A DNA stretch of 64,000 nucleotides from Myxococcus stipitatus (GTDB taxonomy: Bacteria > Myxococcota > Myxococcia > Myxococcales > Myxococcaceae), in assembly GCF_038561935.1 (NCBI RefSeq), contig NZ_CP102770.1, forward strand, positions 7,006,001-7,070,000, written 5' to 3'. Made by a program: the position numbers and the translations under genes. Of the stretch, positions 1-8,535 are shown in pieces. Each line of letters opens with the position of its first letter. Positions within the stretch are counted from its first letter, which is position 1. The notes under the pieces are model-generated. The model worked only from the letters and a program-made list of their open reading frames with translations, had not been told where the DNA came from and made no database searches.

Positions 1-1903
1 CGGAGAAGGTGCAGATGGCGGTGAGGTTCGTGTAGTCGTTGAAGAAGCCGACGACCTCGAAGCGCTCGCCTCGGCGCGTCCAGCGGGCGCCGCCTTCGTA
101 GTTGATGCTCTTCTCCGGCTTCACCGAGTCCGGCTGGCCCGGCGACGGTGGCGAGAAGCCCCGGTACGCGCCCGCGAAGAAGCCCAGCTCGGGCGTCACC
201 GCGCCGTACGCGCCCATGCCGGGCATCAGCACCTCCAGCGCGCCCTCCTTGGCCTCGCCCTTGAGCCGGTCGGCCGCACGCGAGCGGATGACCTCCAGGC
301 GCAGACCTGGCGTCAGCACGAACGGGCCCCAGGCGATGGCGTCCGTCACATGCAGCGCGACAGCGTGGGTGGCGTCCTTGTTGCTCGCGGTGATGAACGT
401 GGGCTCCCCGGCGCGGACCAGCTCGCCCCCCTCCATGCGGTAGGCGTCCTCGGAGTGCTTCCGGTCGATGCTGTCGTAGTGGAAGCGGGCGCCCACCTCG
501 AGGCTGTGGCTCAGCGGCCCGGTGGTGGTGCTCCAGCGCGCGACGCTCTGGACGCCCTGGGAAACGAAGCTTCGGTCATTGGGGCCGATGAACAGCGTGT
601 CCTGGGTGGACGACGTGTCGAGCTGTCCGGTGAGCACGCCGTAGTAGATGGCGTTGCGCGCGCTCGTCGGGTCGGCCAGCACGTTGGCGATGGCGGCGCC
701 GCCGAAGCGATTCACCTTGCGCCACACGCGCGCGAAGTCGTTGCGGTAGGCCGTCGTGGTGATGGCCAGCGAGCCGGACTCCAGCACGTGGCTCGCGGCC
801 ACCTGGGTGCGGTGCCACTTCATCTGGTCCAGCGCGCTGGCGGCATAGCGGCGCAGCGGGTTGGCGCGGAAGTCCTCGTCCGACAGGCCCAGGTACGTCT
901 CATTGGACAGCTCGTCCGAGTAGCCCAGCTTGAGGTTGAACGTCTGGCGGACCTCGCCCTCGGGAACCAGGCGGTAGCGCGCCTTGGCCATCCACTCGTT
1001 GCGGCGGAAGCCCGTGGTGCCGCCCCCGTCCAGCTCCTTGAAGCCGTTGCTGCGCAGGTGGATGCCCTCCACCAGGAAGCCCGCGCGCTCGGTGCTCGCG
1101 CCGAAGACGCCGTGCGCCTTGCCGTACAGGTAGCCGCCGCCAGCGACGTCGAGCCACGCGGACTCGGACGCGGGGATGTCCCGGGTGATGAACTCCACCG
1201 AGCCCGCCACCGTCTGCGGACCGTGCTGGATGGCCGACGGGCCCTTGAGCACACGCACCGACTGCATCCGGGTGACGAGCGGGAAGTAGTAGGCCGCGGG
1301 CGCGGAGTACGGCGCCGGGCCGAAGAGGACGCCGTCCTCCAGCAGCGTGACCTTCTTGCTGCGGTCCGGATTGACGCCGCGCAGGCCCACGTTGGGCCGC
1401 AGGCCGAAGCCATCCTCGCCGCGCGCGTAGACGCCCGGCACGCTCATCAGCACGGTGCTCGGGTCGTCCTTCTCGTAGCGCTCCAGCTGGGCGGGCTTGA
1501 CGATGTGGACCGAGCCGCTCGTGCGCGTCTCCGACGTCCCCACCACCACGCTCTCGAACTTCTTCGACTCCGGCTCGGGCATCAGCTCCACGGTGGGCGC
1601 GGGCGGCTCGCCCCCGGCGCTCTCCACCGTCGGCGCGTCACCGGGCGTCGCGGGTGTCTCCGCCGCGGCCTCCACGGCGGGGGCCGGAGCGGGCACCTCC
1701 GTCGCGGGCTGGGGCTCGACAGCGGGAGCCGAGGTCGCGGCGGCATCCACCGGCGCGGCCGTGTCCAGCTCGCCGGGCTGGGCCGGAGCGGCGCCCTCCT
1801 CGGGCGGCACCGTCTGGGCCGCCGCGGATGAAGCCAATCCCCACATGAGCAACGGAGCCACAGCGCTCCGTGCCCGCCTCGACCTGTCCTTGAGCCATGC
1901 CAT
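1..1903 (-). CDS. TonB-dependent receptor, FecA-like (C-terminus outside window)
   Basis: This is an outer-membrane TonB-dependent receptor, probably for a ferric chelate. The start chosen at 1903 gives a signal peptide (MAWLKDRSRR, then a hydrophobic stretch ending SSAAAQ), followed by a Pro/Ala/Glu-rich linker of about 50 residues. The plug domain follows and carries the FecA-like segments LRGVNPDRSKKVTLLEDG and RVLKGPSAIQHGPQTVAGS. The barrel is still open at base 1, so the C-terminus is missing. A start five bases downstream at 1898 lies in a different frame that soon stops. It lies 129 bp downstream of the delta-60 lipoprotein on the same strand. Substrate is inferred from the receptor subtype and from Fur-like sites at the head of the cluster. 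Confidence 0.9.
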   Translation of the reverse strand, partial: MAWLKDRSRRARSAVAPLLMWGLASSAAAQTVPPEEGAAPAQPGELDTAAPVDAAATSAPAVEPQPATEVPAPAPAVEAAAETPATPGDAPTVESAGGEPPAPTVELMPEPESKKFESVVVGTSETRTSGSVHIVKPAQLERYEKDDPSTVLMSVPGVYARGEDGFGLRPNVGLRGVNPDRSKKVTLLEDGVLFGPAPYSAPAAYYFPLVTRMQSVRVLKGPSAIQHGPQTVAGSVEFITRDIPASESAWLDVAGGGYLYGKAHGVFGASTERAGFLVEGIHLRSNGFKELDGGGTTGFRRNEWMAKARYRLVPEGEVRQTFNLKLGYSDELSNETYLGLSDEDFRANPLRRYAASALDQMKWHRTQVAASHVLESGSLAITTTAYRNDFARVWRKVNRFGGAAIANVLADPTSARNAIYYGVLTGQLDTSSTQDTLFIGPNDRSFVSQGVQSVARWSTTTGPLSHSLEVGARFHYDSIDRKHSEDAYRMEGGELVRAGEPTFITASNKDATHAVALHVTDAIAWGPFVLTPGLRLEVIRSRAADRLKGEAKEGALEVLMPGMGAYGAVTPELGFFAGAYRGFSPPSPGQPDSVKPEKSINYEGGARWTRRGERFEVVGFFNDYTNLTAICTFS

Positions 1904-1956
1904 CAGCGAAGTACGCCCTTGTCTCGGTGGTGCGGCGGCACTGCGTCAGACGCCAC

Positions 1957-2001
1957 GAGCCGGAGGGGCCGGGTCCTCGAGAGAACCCTCCGCTCCGGCT
2001 C
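1957..2001 (-). terminator. Stem-loop between delta-60 gene and TonB receptor
   Basis: GAGCCGGA (1957-1964) pairs perfectly with TCCGGCTC (1994-2001), and additional G/C-rich pairing is possible inside the loop. It sits just after the delta-60 stop codon and before the receptor start. No T-run follows on the minus strand, so it may be an attenuator or processing site rather than a strict intrinsic terminator. Confidence 0.4.
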
Positions 2002-2032
2002 GGGCACTACGTACTACGAACTCGAGCGACGG

Positions 2033-3493
2033 CTACTTGTCGGCCGTGCCGGCCACGACGACCTTGCCGCTGGCCTGGATGACGATGCCGCGGACGGCCT
2101 CCTCGACCTTGCCGGCGACGAAGTTGTGCTTGACGACGCCGCCCGTGCCGAACGTGGTGTCCAGCGTGCCGTCCGTGTTGTAGCGCGCAATCACCATGCG
2201 GTTGTCGCCGCCCTCGGTGACGAAGCCCGCCGCGTAGACGCGGTTGGACGCGTCGAAGGCCACGGTCCAGAAGCGGTCGTTCTCCGTCTCGGAGATGGGC
2301 ACCGCCTTGGCGAACTCGGTCCCCGTGCCGCCCACCGGGATGATGGCCAGCACGCTGTCGTCATCCTGGTTGCCACCCGCGCGGTAGCCCGCGGCGGCCA
2401 CCCACTTGCCATCCTTCGACTTCGCCACGCCGAAGAACGCCTGCTCCGGACGCTCGAAGTCGTACGCCTTGTAGCCCTCCGCCGCGAACGTCGTGTCGCG
2501 AGCGCCGTTCTTGTCCAGCATGAACACCATCGCGGCGACCTTCCCCGCCGACGGCGTCACGCTGCCCACCGTGCACACGCGGTCGTCGTTCAGGACCACC
2601 AGGTTGCGGCCGCGGTCGTTGTCGTTGATGAGGTCCAGGAGCGCCACGCCGCCCGTGGCCCAGTTCTTGTCGCGCTCACCCGTGGCGGAGAACTTGAAGT
2701 TCACCACGTCCACCGCGCCCGACGCCGCGCTGCGGCCGTAGCCCGTCGTCACGTAGCTGCCGTCGGAGAACTGGTCCACGGCGTACGCCTCCGCCATGCC
2801 CCACTCGGGGTTGGACTCGCTCTGACCCAGGAACGGCGCCGAGTTCACCACGCCCTTCCAACCAAAGGTGTTGTCCAGCTTGCCCGCGTCATCCAGGCGC
2901 ACCAGGACGATGCGGTTGGCGGCCTGCGTGCCCGCGCCCGTCGGCTGGCTGGTGTAACCGGACGCGACAATCTTGCCGTTGCGGTCCACGATGCCATTGC
3001 GAGCGCCGTCGCTCAGGTTGCTGATGTTGAGCGTGTGCACACCCTCCGTGGCGAACGCCGTGTCGCGCGCCCCCTCCGCCGTGAGGCGCAGGACGAAGCG
3101 GTCCGCGTCCACGCGGTCTCCATCACCGCGACGGGCACCGAAGACCACCAGGCGGTTGCTGCTGTCCGCCGCCAGGCCCCAGACGGAGTCACGCGTGCCA
3201 CCGGCCACCGTGCTCAGGTCCACACGCGTGGTGCCACCCGCGCCGAACGTCGTGTCCAGCGTGCCGTTCTCGTTGAAGCGAGCCAGCGCCACGTCGCTGT
3301 CGATGACGGCGGTGGGGCCAGAGTCGGGCTGCCCCGCGTCGGGCTGGCCGGCGTCCGGGTTGCCACCCGCGTCCGGCGTCCCCTGCGGCTCCTTCGGGTC
3401 GTCGTCGCCACACGCGCTGCCCATGAACGCCAGCGCCAGCGTGAGCACCGCCACGCCCGCGAACGACCTGCCCTGCTCCATCCTGCTCGACAT
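2033..3493 (-). CDS. Delta-60 repeat (beta-propeller) lipoprotein
   Basis: This is a 486-residue lipoprotein made largely of delta-60 repeats, a beta-propeller-like repeat common in myxobacteria. The start at 3493 follows a strong GGGAGAGGGG ribosome site and gives a lipoprotein signal with lipobox MGSAC (Cys28). A linker of PDAG-type repeats comes next. At least six repeats are visible through their signature (N/D)G-x-LD-x-TFG-x-GG, for example NENGTLDTTFGAGG, DDAGKLDNTFGWKG and NTDGTLDTTFGTGG. An upstream in-frame ATG at 3550 is less likely because it would bury the signal peptide. It is the first leftward gene behind a Fur-like box, so an iron-responsive surface role is inferred; no enzymatic motif is seen. 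Confidence 0.85.
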   Translation of the reverse strand: MSSRMEQGRSFAGVAVLTLALAFMGSACGDDDPKEPQGTPDAGGNPDAGQPDAGQPDSGPTAVIDSDVALARFNENGTLDTTFGAGGTTRVDLSTVAGGTRDSVWGLAADSSNRLVVFGARRGDGDRVDADRFVLRLTAEGARDTAFATEGVHTLNISNLSDGARNGIVDRNGKIVASGYTSQPTGAGTQAANRIVLVRLDDAGKLDNTFGWKGVVNSAPFLGQSESNPEWGMAEAYAVDQFSDGSYVTTGYGRSAASGAVDVVNFKFSATGERDKNWATGGVALLDLINDNDRGRNLVVLNDDRVCTVGSVTPSAGKVAAMVFMLDKNGARDTTFAAEGYKAYDFERPEQAFFGVAKSKDGKWVAAAGYRAGGNQDDDSVLAIIPVGGTGTEFAKAVPISETENDRFWTVAFDASNRVYAAGFVTEGGDNRMVIARYNTDGTLDTTFGTGGVVKHNFVAGKVEEAVRGIVIQASGKVVVAGTADK

Positions 3494-3529
3494 CGTGAAC
3501 CCCTCTCCCTGGGAAACGCGCCACAACCT

Positions 3530-3548
3530 GCTAGCGATAATCGTTATC
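3530..3548. promoter_or_regulatory. Fur-box-like site (leftward promoter)
   Basis: GCTAGCGATAATCGTTATC matches the 19-base Fur consensus GATAATGATAATCATTATC at 15 positions. The right part contains a perfect GATAA-TCG-TTATC dyad (3536-3548), which stands out in a GC-rich genome. It lies 37 bp upstream of the delta-60 lipoprotein start, where a repressor would block that promoter. Confidence 0.6.
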
Positions 3549-3637
3549 AAAATCGAAAGATCGGCTGCCTAAGCCAGGAATCCTTAAGTTGTCAAGGCAG
3601 CAACTCCCGGGTAGCTGGCAACCCGCCCTAATACTTT

Positions 3638-3656
3638 GAAATTGATTGTCATTGGC
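3638..3656. promoter_or_regulatory. Second Fur-box-like site (rightward promoter)
   Basis: GAAATTGATTGTCATTGGC matches the 19-base Fur consensus at 13 positions, including the central TGAT and TCATT. It lies 24 bp upstream of the imelysin gene start. It is weaker than the first site, but its position and AT-richness fit a repressor site for the rightward operon. Confidence 0.45.
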
Positions 3657-3679
3657 AACTTCATGGGTAAGAAGCGGCC

Positions 3680-4909
3680 ATGGACCACCTGACGCCGAGC
3701 CCCTTCGCCGCGCGCCGCCCCCGCGCGTTCCTGCTCCTCGCCGCCCTGGCCTTCGTCTCGGGATGCAAGGGGTCCGACAAGAAGGAGACCCCGGGCCCGG
3801 GCGAGCCCAACCCCTCGGACACGGCGCGAGTGGCGCTGCTGAAGGCGACGGGGGCCTGCGTGGAGAAGACGGCGCGCCAGTTCCAGACGGCGAGCGTCGC
3901 ACTGTCGGAGGCGGTGAGCCGGTACGCGACCCAGCCCGATGCGGCGAATCAAGCGCAGGCGCGCGCGGCGTTCCACGAGGCCATGGATGTGTGGCAGGTG
4001 GCGGAGGTCATGCAGGTGGGCCCGGCGGCACCGCGCAGCGCGGCGGGCGGCGCGGAGATTCGCGACAACGTCTACTCCTGGCCGCTGGTGAGCCGCTGCA
4101 CCGTCGAGGAGCAGGTCGTCAGCAAGAGCTACGAGGCGGAGAGCTTCGCCACCTCGCTGGTGAGCCGGCGCGGGCTGTACGCGCTCGAGTACCTGCTGTT
4201 CCACGAGGACGCGTCGACGGCGTGCCAGGGCACCTCGCCCATCGTCGCGCAGGGGACGTGGGCGGCGCTGTCCGCGGATGAGCGGGCCGCTCGCAAGCGC
4301 GCCTATGCCGCGGTGGTGGCCAAGGACGTGAGCCAGCGGGCCGCGCAGCTCGTGAAGGCGTGGGCGGCGGACCAGGACAACTTCGTCCAGACGCTGGAGA
4401 CGGCGGGCTCCGGCAACCGCGTGTTCCCCACGAACCAGGCCGCGCTCAACTCGGTGAGCGACGCGATGTTCTACTTCGAGCGCGAGGGCAAGGACCTGAA
4501 GCTGGCGCGGCCGCTGGGGCTGCGCGACTGCTCGACGGAGTCCTGCCCCGAGCATTTGGAGTCGCAGTTCGCCCACCGCTCGAAGGCCAACCTCCGCGCC
4601 AACCTCAAGGGCTTCCGCATGCTCGCGGAGGGGTGCGGCGAGGGCTACTCCGGCACGGGCTTCGACGACCTGCTCGTGGCCTCTGGCGCGGAGCCGCTCG
4701 TACAGAAGATGCGCGAGCGACTGGCCGGCGTGGAGGACGCGCTGGGCCGCATCGAGGAGGCGGACCTGAAGGACGCGCTGGCGGCGGACAAGGCTTCGGT
4801 GCGCGCGCTCCATGACGCGTTCAAGGGCGTCACCGACGTGCTGAAGACGGAGATGGTCACCGTGCTGGACCTGGAGCTGCCCCAGTCCGTCGAAGGGGAC
4901 AATGACTGA
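3680..4909 (+). CDS. Imelysin-family (peptidase M75-like) lipoprotein
   Basis: This 409-residue lipoprotein belongs to the imelysin/IrpA/ICMP family, whose members act in periplasmic or surface iron handling. The lipoprotein signal ends in VSGC (Cys29). The family motif appears as GLYALEYLLF (Gly165 to Glu170). This is the ICMP-type form, in which the His of the GxHxxE motif is replaced while Glu170 is kept. The family's two helical-bundle halves account for the full length. The start at 3680 has an AAGAAGCGG ribosome site; an ATG at 3663 is out of frame. Its end overlaps the next gene by 8 bp, indicating translational coupling. A Fur-like box directly upstream supports iron repression. Protease activity is not established for this subgroup. 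Confidence 0.88.
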   Translation: MDHLTPSPFAARRPRAFLLLAALAFVSGCKGSDKKETPGPGEPNPSDTARVALLKATGACVEKTARQFQTASVALSEAVSRYATQPDAANQAQARAAFHEAMDVWQVAEVMQVGPAAPRSAAGGAEIRDNVYSWPLVSRCTVEEQVVSKSYEAESFATSLVSRRGLYALEYLLFHEDASTACQGTSPIVAQGTWAALSADERAARKRAYAAVVAKDVSQRAAQLVKAWAADQDNFVQTLETAGSGNRVFPTNQAALNSVSDAMFYFEREGKDLKLARPLGLRDCSTESCPEHLESQFAHRSKANLRANLKGFRMLAEGCGEGYSGTGFDDLLVASGAEPLVQKMRERLAGVEDALGRIEEADLKDALAADKASVRALHDAFKGVTDVLKTEMVTVLDLELPQSVEGDND

Positions 4910-6323
4910 GCCGGTCCGGGCGTCCCGTCTCGAACGCCTCTGGAGTCTGCTGCTCGCGCCGCGCGACATCGCGGCGCTGGTGGCGTTCCGGATGGCGCTC
5001 GGGCTGCTCATCACCGTCTCGTCCATCCGCTTCCTGGCCTATGGCTGGGTGGACGTGCTGTTCACCCGCCCCCGCTTCCACTTCACCTACTGGGGCTTCG
5101 ACTGGGTGCCCGCCCTGCCCGCGCCGTGGATGCACGCGGTGTTCGCCGCGCTCGGCGTGCTGGGCGTGTGCCTGACGGCGGGCCTGTTCTACCGGGTGAC
5201 GACGGTGCTGCTGTTCGTCGCCTTCTCGTACGTCCAGCTCGTCGACGTCAGCAACTACCTGAACCACTACTACCTGGTGAGCCTGCTGCTCGGGCTGCTC
5301 ATCTTCGTGCCCGCGCACCGCGCGTTCTCCCTGGACGCGTGGCGCAAGCCCGCGCTGCGAAGCGAGACCCTGCCCGCGTGGTGCACGCTGCTGCTGCGCT
5401 TCCAGGTCACGGTCGTCTACGTGTTCGCGGGCCTGGCGAAGCTCACCACCGACTGGCTCCTCCACGCGCAGCCGCTCAACATCTGGCTGGCGGCTCGCAC
5501 GAGCATGCCCTTCGTGGGCCCGCTGCTCGAGGAGCGCTGGGTGGCCTACGCCGCGGCCTGGTCGGGCTTCCTCTTCGACACCACCATCGCCGCGTTCCTG
5601 CTCTCGCGCCGGCTGCGCCCCTTCGCGTACGTCGTGGTGGTGGGCTTCCACGCCGCCACGTCCGTGCTGTTCCCCATCGGGATGTTCCCGTTCATCATGG
5701 TGACGGCGGCGCTCGTCTTCTTCGATTCATCCTGGCCGCGACGCATCGCCGCGCGCCTGCGGGGCGGCGCTCGCGCGGAGCACGTCGAGCCCCCGCCCGC
5801 TCCCGCGATGCACGTCCCCGGATGGAAGGCACAGGCGGCGCTGGGCGTGGCGCTCGCCTATGCGCTCCTCCAGGTGGCGATGCCGCTGCGCACGCACCTG
5901 TATGGCGGCAACGTGCTCTGGCACGAGCAGGGCATGCGCTTCTCCTGGCGGGTGATGGCGCGGGAGAAGAACGGCAGCGTGACGTTCATCGTCATCCAGT
6001 CGGCCACGGGGCGCGAGTGGCACGTCTCTCCAGGTGAGTACCTCACGCGACTTCAAGAGCGGGAGATGTCCGTCCAGCCCGACCTCATCCTCCAGCTCGC
6101 GCGGCACATCGCCCGTGACTTCGACGCGCGAGGACTGGGCCCCGTGCAGGTGCGCGCGGATGCACGTGTGTCCTTGAACGGACGCGCGGCGCAGCTGCTC
6201 GTGGACCCGGACGTGGACCTCGCGCGCGAGGTGGATGGCCTGGGCGCGAAGCGTTGGATTCTTCCCGCGCCCGACTCGCCTCCCATCCGCCTGCGCCCCA
6301 CCCTGCGCGCGCAGGCGCACTGA
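4902..6323 (+). CDS. HTTM protein, vitamin K-dependent gamma-carboxylase-like
   Basis: This 473-residue polytopic membrane protein resembles the vitamin K-dependent gamma-glutamyl carboxylase family (HTTM fold). Membrane segments occupy roughly residues 20-290. The family hallmark NHYY is present at 121-124. YVFAGLAKLTTDWL (173-186) aligns with the segment carrying the catalytic-base Lys of the animal enzyme, here Lys180. The C-terminal part (about 320-470) also resembles the lumenal carboxylase region (WRVMAREKNGSVTF, then LILQLARHIA). It overlaps the imelysin gene by 8 bp. Function is inferred: it could modify or help assemble the imelysin, delta-60 or receptor partner, since HTTM proteins are not all carboxylases. 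No Gla substrate is evident. Confidence 0.8.
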   Translation: MTEPVRASRLERLWSLLLAPRDIAALVAFRMALGLLITVSSIRFLAYGWVDVLFTRPRFHFTYWGFDWVPALPAPWMHAVFAALGVLGVCLTAGLFYRVTTVLLFVAFSYVQLVDVSNYLNHYYLVSLLLGLLIFVPAHRAFSLDAWRKPALRSETLPAWCTLLLRFQVTVVYVFAGLAKLTTDWLLHAQPLNIWLAARTSMPFVGPLLEERWVAYAAAWSGFLFDTTIAAFLLSRRLRPFAYVVVVGFHAATSVLFPIGMFPFIMVTAALVFFDSSWPRRIAARLRGGARAEHVEPPPAPAMHVPGWKAQAALGVALAYALLQVAMPLRTHLYGGNVLWHEQGMRFSWRVMAREKNGSVTFIVIQSATGREWHVSPGEYLTRLQEREMSVQPDLILQLARHIARDFDARGLGPVQVRADARVSLNGRAAQLLVDPDVDLAREVDGLGAKRWILPAPDSPPIRLRPTLRAQAH

Positions 6324-6396
6324 ACGTCACCTGCTTGCCCGGTCTCCAGGCGAGGCCCCAACCCCTTGGATTCATGGCGCCTTCGGGGGGCTTTCA

Positions 6397-6424
6397 TTGA
6401 CGAGCCCGCCTCCCTGTTTACGTT
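6397..6424 (+). promoter_or_regulatory. Possible promoter of htpX
   Basis: TTGACG (6397-6402) and TACGTT (6419-6424) are separated by 16 bp in the 139-bp gap before htpX, placing a start site about 30 bp before the ATG. The -35 is good and the -10 modest. Confidence 0.35.
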
Positions 6425-6462
6425 TCTGAAGCCCCTGAGCGGGCTGAAAGGAACGAGACGAC

Positions 6463-7440
6463 ATGGCTTACCCTGGCACCCACGACACTTCCCGGAACGA
6501 CGGCGGACGTCCGGCGCTGCACGGCGGCGGTGGGTGGCACCGCCTGGGCAACGCCCTCAAGACGACGGTGCTGCTCGCGGGCCTCACCGCGCTGGTGCTC
6601 CTCATCGGCCAGCGATTGGGCGGCGCCCAAGGCCTGATGTTCGCCGGCTTCTTCACCGTGGTGATGAACTTCGGCTCGTACTGGTTCAGCGACAAGATTG
6701 CCCTGGCCATCCACGGCGCGAAGCCGCTCCCCTACGAGCAGGCGCCGTGGCTGCACCAGATGGTGGAGCGGCTGGCCGCGCGCGCGGGCATGCCCAAGCC
6801 CAAGGTCTACATCCTGCCCACGGCCGCGCCCAACGCATTCGCCACCGGCCGCAGCCCCAAGCATGCCGCGGTCGCGGTGACGTCCGGGCTCCTGCAGATT
6901 CTCGACAAGCGGGAGCTCGAAGGGGTGCTCGCGCATGAAATCGGGCACGTGCGCAACCGCGACACGCTCATCGGCACGGTGGCGGCCACGCTGGCCGGCG
7001 TCATCAGCTACGCGGCGCAGATGCTCTTCTTCTTCGGCGGCTCCATGCTCAGCCGGAGCGACGACGACGAAGGCGGTCTGGGCAGCGCGTTCGCCAACCT
7101 GGGCCTGTTGCTGGTGGCGCCCATCGCCGCCACACTGCTGCAGCTCGCCGTGAGCCGCTCGCGCGAGTATGGCGCGGACGCGGCGGGCGCCGAGCTGACC
7201 GGGGACCCGGATGCCCTGGCGGATGCCCTGCTGAAGCTGGAACGCGGCGCGGAGCTCATGCCCTACGACCGGGCCCCGGCGACCTCGCACCTGTTCATCG
7301 TCAACCCGCTGCACCACGGCGGCGTCATGTCGCTCTTCGCCACCCACCCGCCCATCCCGGAGCGCGTGCGCCGGCTGCGCGGCATGAGGGCGAGCACGGG
7401 CGGCTCGAGGTCTCGTGGCGGTTGGGAATACGCCTACTGA
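6463..7440 (+). CDS. htpX: M48 zinc metalloprotease HtpX
   Basis: HtpX is an inner-membrane zinc protease that degrades damaged or misfolded membrane proteins. This copy has 325 residues, slightly longer than the usual 285-295 because of an extra hydrophilic N-terminus. Two membrane segments lie at about 35-50 and 57-75. The family sequence NAFATGRSPKHAAVAVT precedes the zinc site H158-EIG-H162, and a third ligand Glu lies in SREYGADAAGAEL. A further hydrophobic pair follows the zinc site. The start has an AAGGAACGAG ribosome site. A short Gly/Ser/Arg tail ends the protein. It appears monocistronic and faces a convergent acyltransferase gene across a short hairpin. Confidence 0.95.
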   Translation: MAYPGTHDTSRNDGGRPALHGGGGWHRLGNALKTTVLLAGLTALVLLIGQRLGGAQGLMFAGFFTVVMNFGSYWFSDKIALAIHGAKPLPYEQAPWLHQMVERLAARAGMPKPKVYILPTAAPNAFATGRSPKHAAVAVTSGLLQILDKRELEGVLAHEIGHVRNRDTLIGTVAATLAGVISYAAQMLFFFGGSMLSRSDDDEGGLGSAFANLGLLLVAPIAATLLQLAVSRSREYGADAAGAELTGDPDALADALLKLERGAELMPYDRAPATSHLFIVNPLHHGGVMSLFATHPPIPERVRRLRGMRASTGGSRSRGGWEYAY

Positions 7441-7456
7441 TGCAACAAGGTGGCGC

Positions 7457-7473
7457 GGGAGGTTCACCCTCCC
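7457..7473. terminator. Short bidirectional hairpin between convergent genes
   Basis: GGGAGG (7457-7462) pairs with CCTCCC (7468-7473) over a five-base loop. It occupies the 36-bp gap between the htpX stop and the stop of the convergent acyltransferase gene. No clear T-run accompanies it. Confidence 0.4.
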
Positions 7474-7476
7474 ACG

Positions 7477-8295
7477 TCAGCGCCCCGAGGCCGCCGCATC
7501 CGGTGGACCGAACGCGGCCTCGGGGTCCTCCAGCAGCTCCTTCAACGCGGTGGCAAGCACGCCCGCGTGGAAGCCGTCGATGAAGCGGTGGTCGATGGAC
7601 GCGTTGAGGCTCATCACCTTGCCCACCACCACCCGCCCCTCCTCCACCACCGGCGTGTCGCGCACGGCGCCGGGCGCCAGGAACACCGGTACCCGCGTGA
7701 AGGGCACGAGCGGCAGATAGGCCCCATCGAGCCCCAGCGCGCCCACGTCCGTGACGATGGCGGCGCCAAACGCGTCCCTCGGCAACCCGAAGCGGCCCAG
7801 GTCCAGGTTGAGCGTCACCGCCAGGAACGACACGCACCGGGTGAACAGCCCCATCAGCGGAGTGGGAATCCACTCGAGCCAGCGGCTTGGCCCAGGGGCT
7901 TGCCGCCCAGACGCCAGCCCCTGGACGATGTCGCGCAGTCCCTTCTGATCCGCGTCCTCCACGCGCACCGCGGCCCACGCCTCCGGCCCACCGTCCGTGC
8001 GCAGCAGCGCGGACACGGTGATGCGCTGGCGCAGGTAGATGCGGTGGAAGCGCAGCACCGCGTTGGCGTCCGGGCAGCGGCGCAGCGCCTCGGCCAGGGC
8101 CTTGAGCACCAGGTGCGTCACCGTCAGCTCCAGCCCCGTGCTCCGCCGGAAGGTCTCCATGTAGGCCAGCGCGCGGTCCATCCGCACCGTCAACGTCCCA
8201 TAGACGGTGGGGTCATAGGCCGTCTCCCAGCTCCCCACCGCCAGCTTGCGGAAGCTCGACACACGCAGCTTGGGTCTCAGCTCCAGGTGGGCCAT
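7477..8295 (-). CDS. Stand-alone 2-oxoacid dehydrogenase-type acyltransferase (E2) domain
   Basis: This 272-residue protein is a catalytic domain of the E2/chloramphenicol acetyltransferase superfamily. The active-site motif DHRFIDG lies at 235-241 with His236. An N-terminal FRKLAVGSWETAYDP-type strand and the NAVLRFHRIYLRQRI region also fit the fold. There is no lipoyl domain, no subunit-binding domain and no E1 or E3 gene nearby, so it is unlikely to act in a classic dehydrogenase complex. The acyl donor and acceptor are unknown. The frame stays open far upstream, but MAHLELRPKL at 8295 is chosen because the upstream stretch lacks family resemblance and covers the promoter of the divergent gene. 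Confidence 0.8.
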   Translation of the reverse strand: MAHLELRPKLRVSSFRKLAVGSWETAYDPTVYGTLTVRMDRALAYMETFRRSTGLELTVTHLVLKALAEALRRCPDANAVLRFHRIYLRQRITVSALLRTDGGPEAWAAVRVEDADQKGLRDIVQGLASGRQAPGPSRWLEWIPTPLMGLFTRCVSFLAVTLNLDLGRFGLPRDAFGAAIVTDVGALGLDGAYLPLVPFTRVPVFLAPGAVRDTPVVEEGRVVVGKVMSLNASIDHRFIDGFHAGVLATALKELLEDPEAAFGPPDAAASGR

Positions 8296-8535
8296 GCGAC
8301 GGGTGTACTCCAGGGGAGCGCGGGGCGACGCAGCATCGCGGCTCCCGGCGAAGCGGGGAAGTCCCCGCCTGGATGACTCCTCTCCGTGGGGGTGTGGATT
8401 TCCAGCGTGCACCGGGGACGGGAACAGGGCATGGAGGCGCCAAACCCGGGGATAGCGCCAGCCCACCCTTGACGGGCCTGTGCTGGGCGTTAGGCTGCCC
8501 CGCTTTTTGCAGATCCCTCCCGTGGAGGTCGTCCC

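Noticed and set aside
3494..3550. Earlier start of the delta-60 lipoprotein at 3550
   Set aside because: It would bury the lipoprotein signal 19 residues inside the protein and place the Fur-like box inside the coding region, whereas 3493 has a strong ribosome site.
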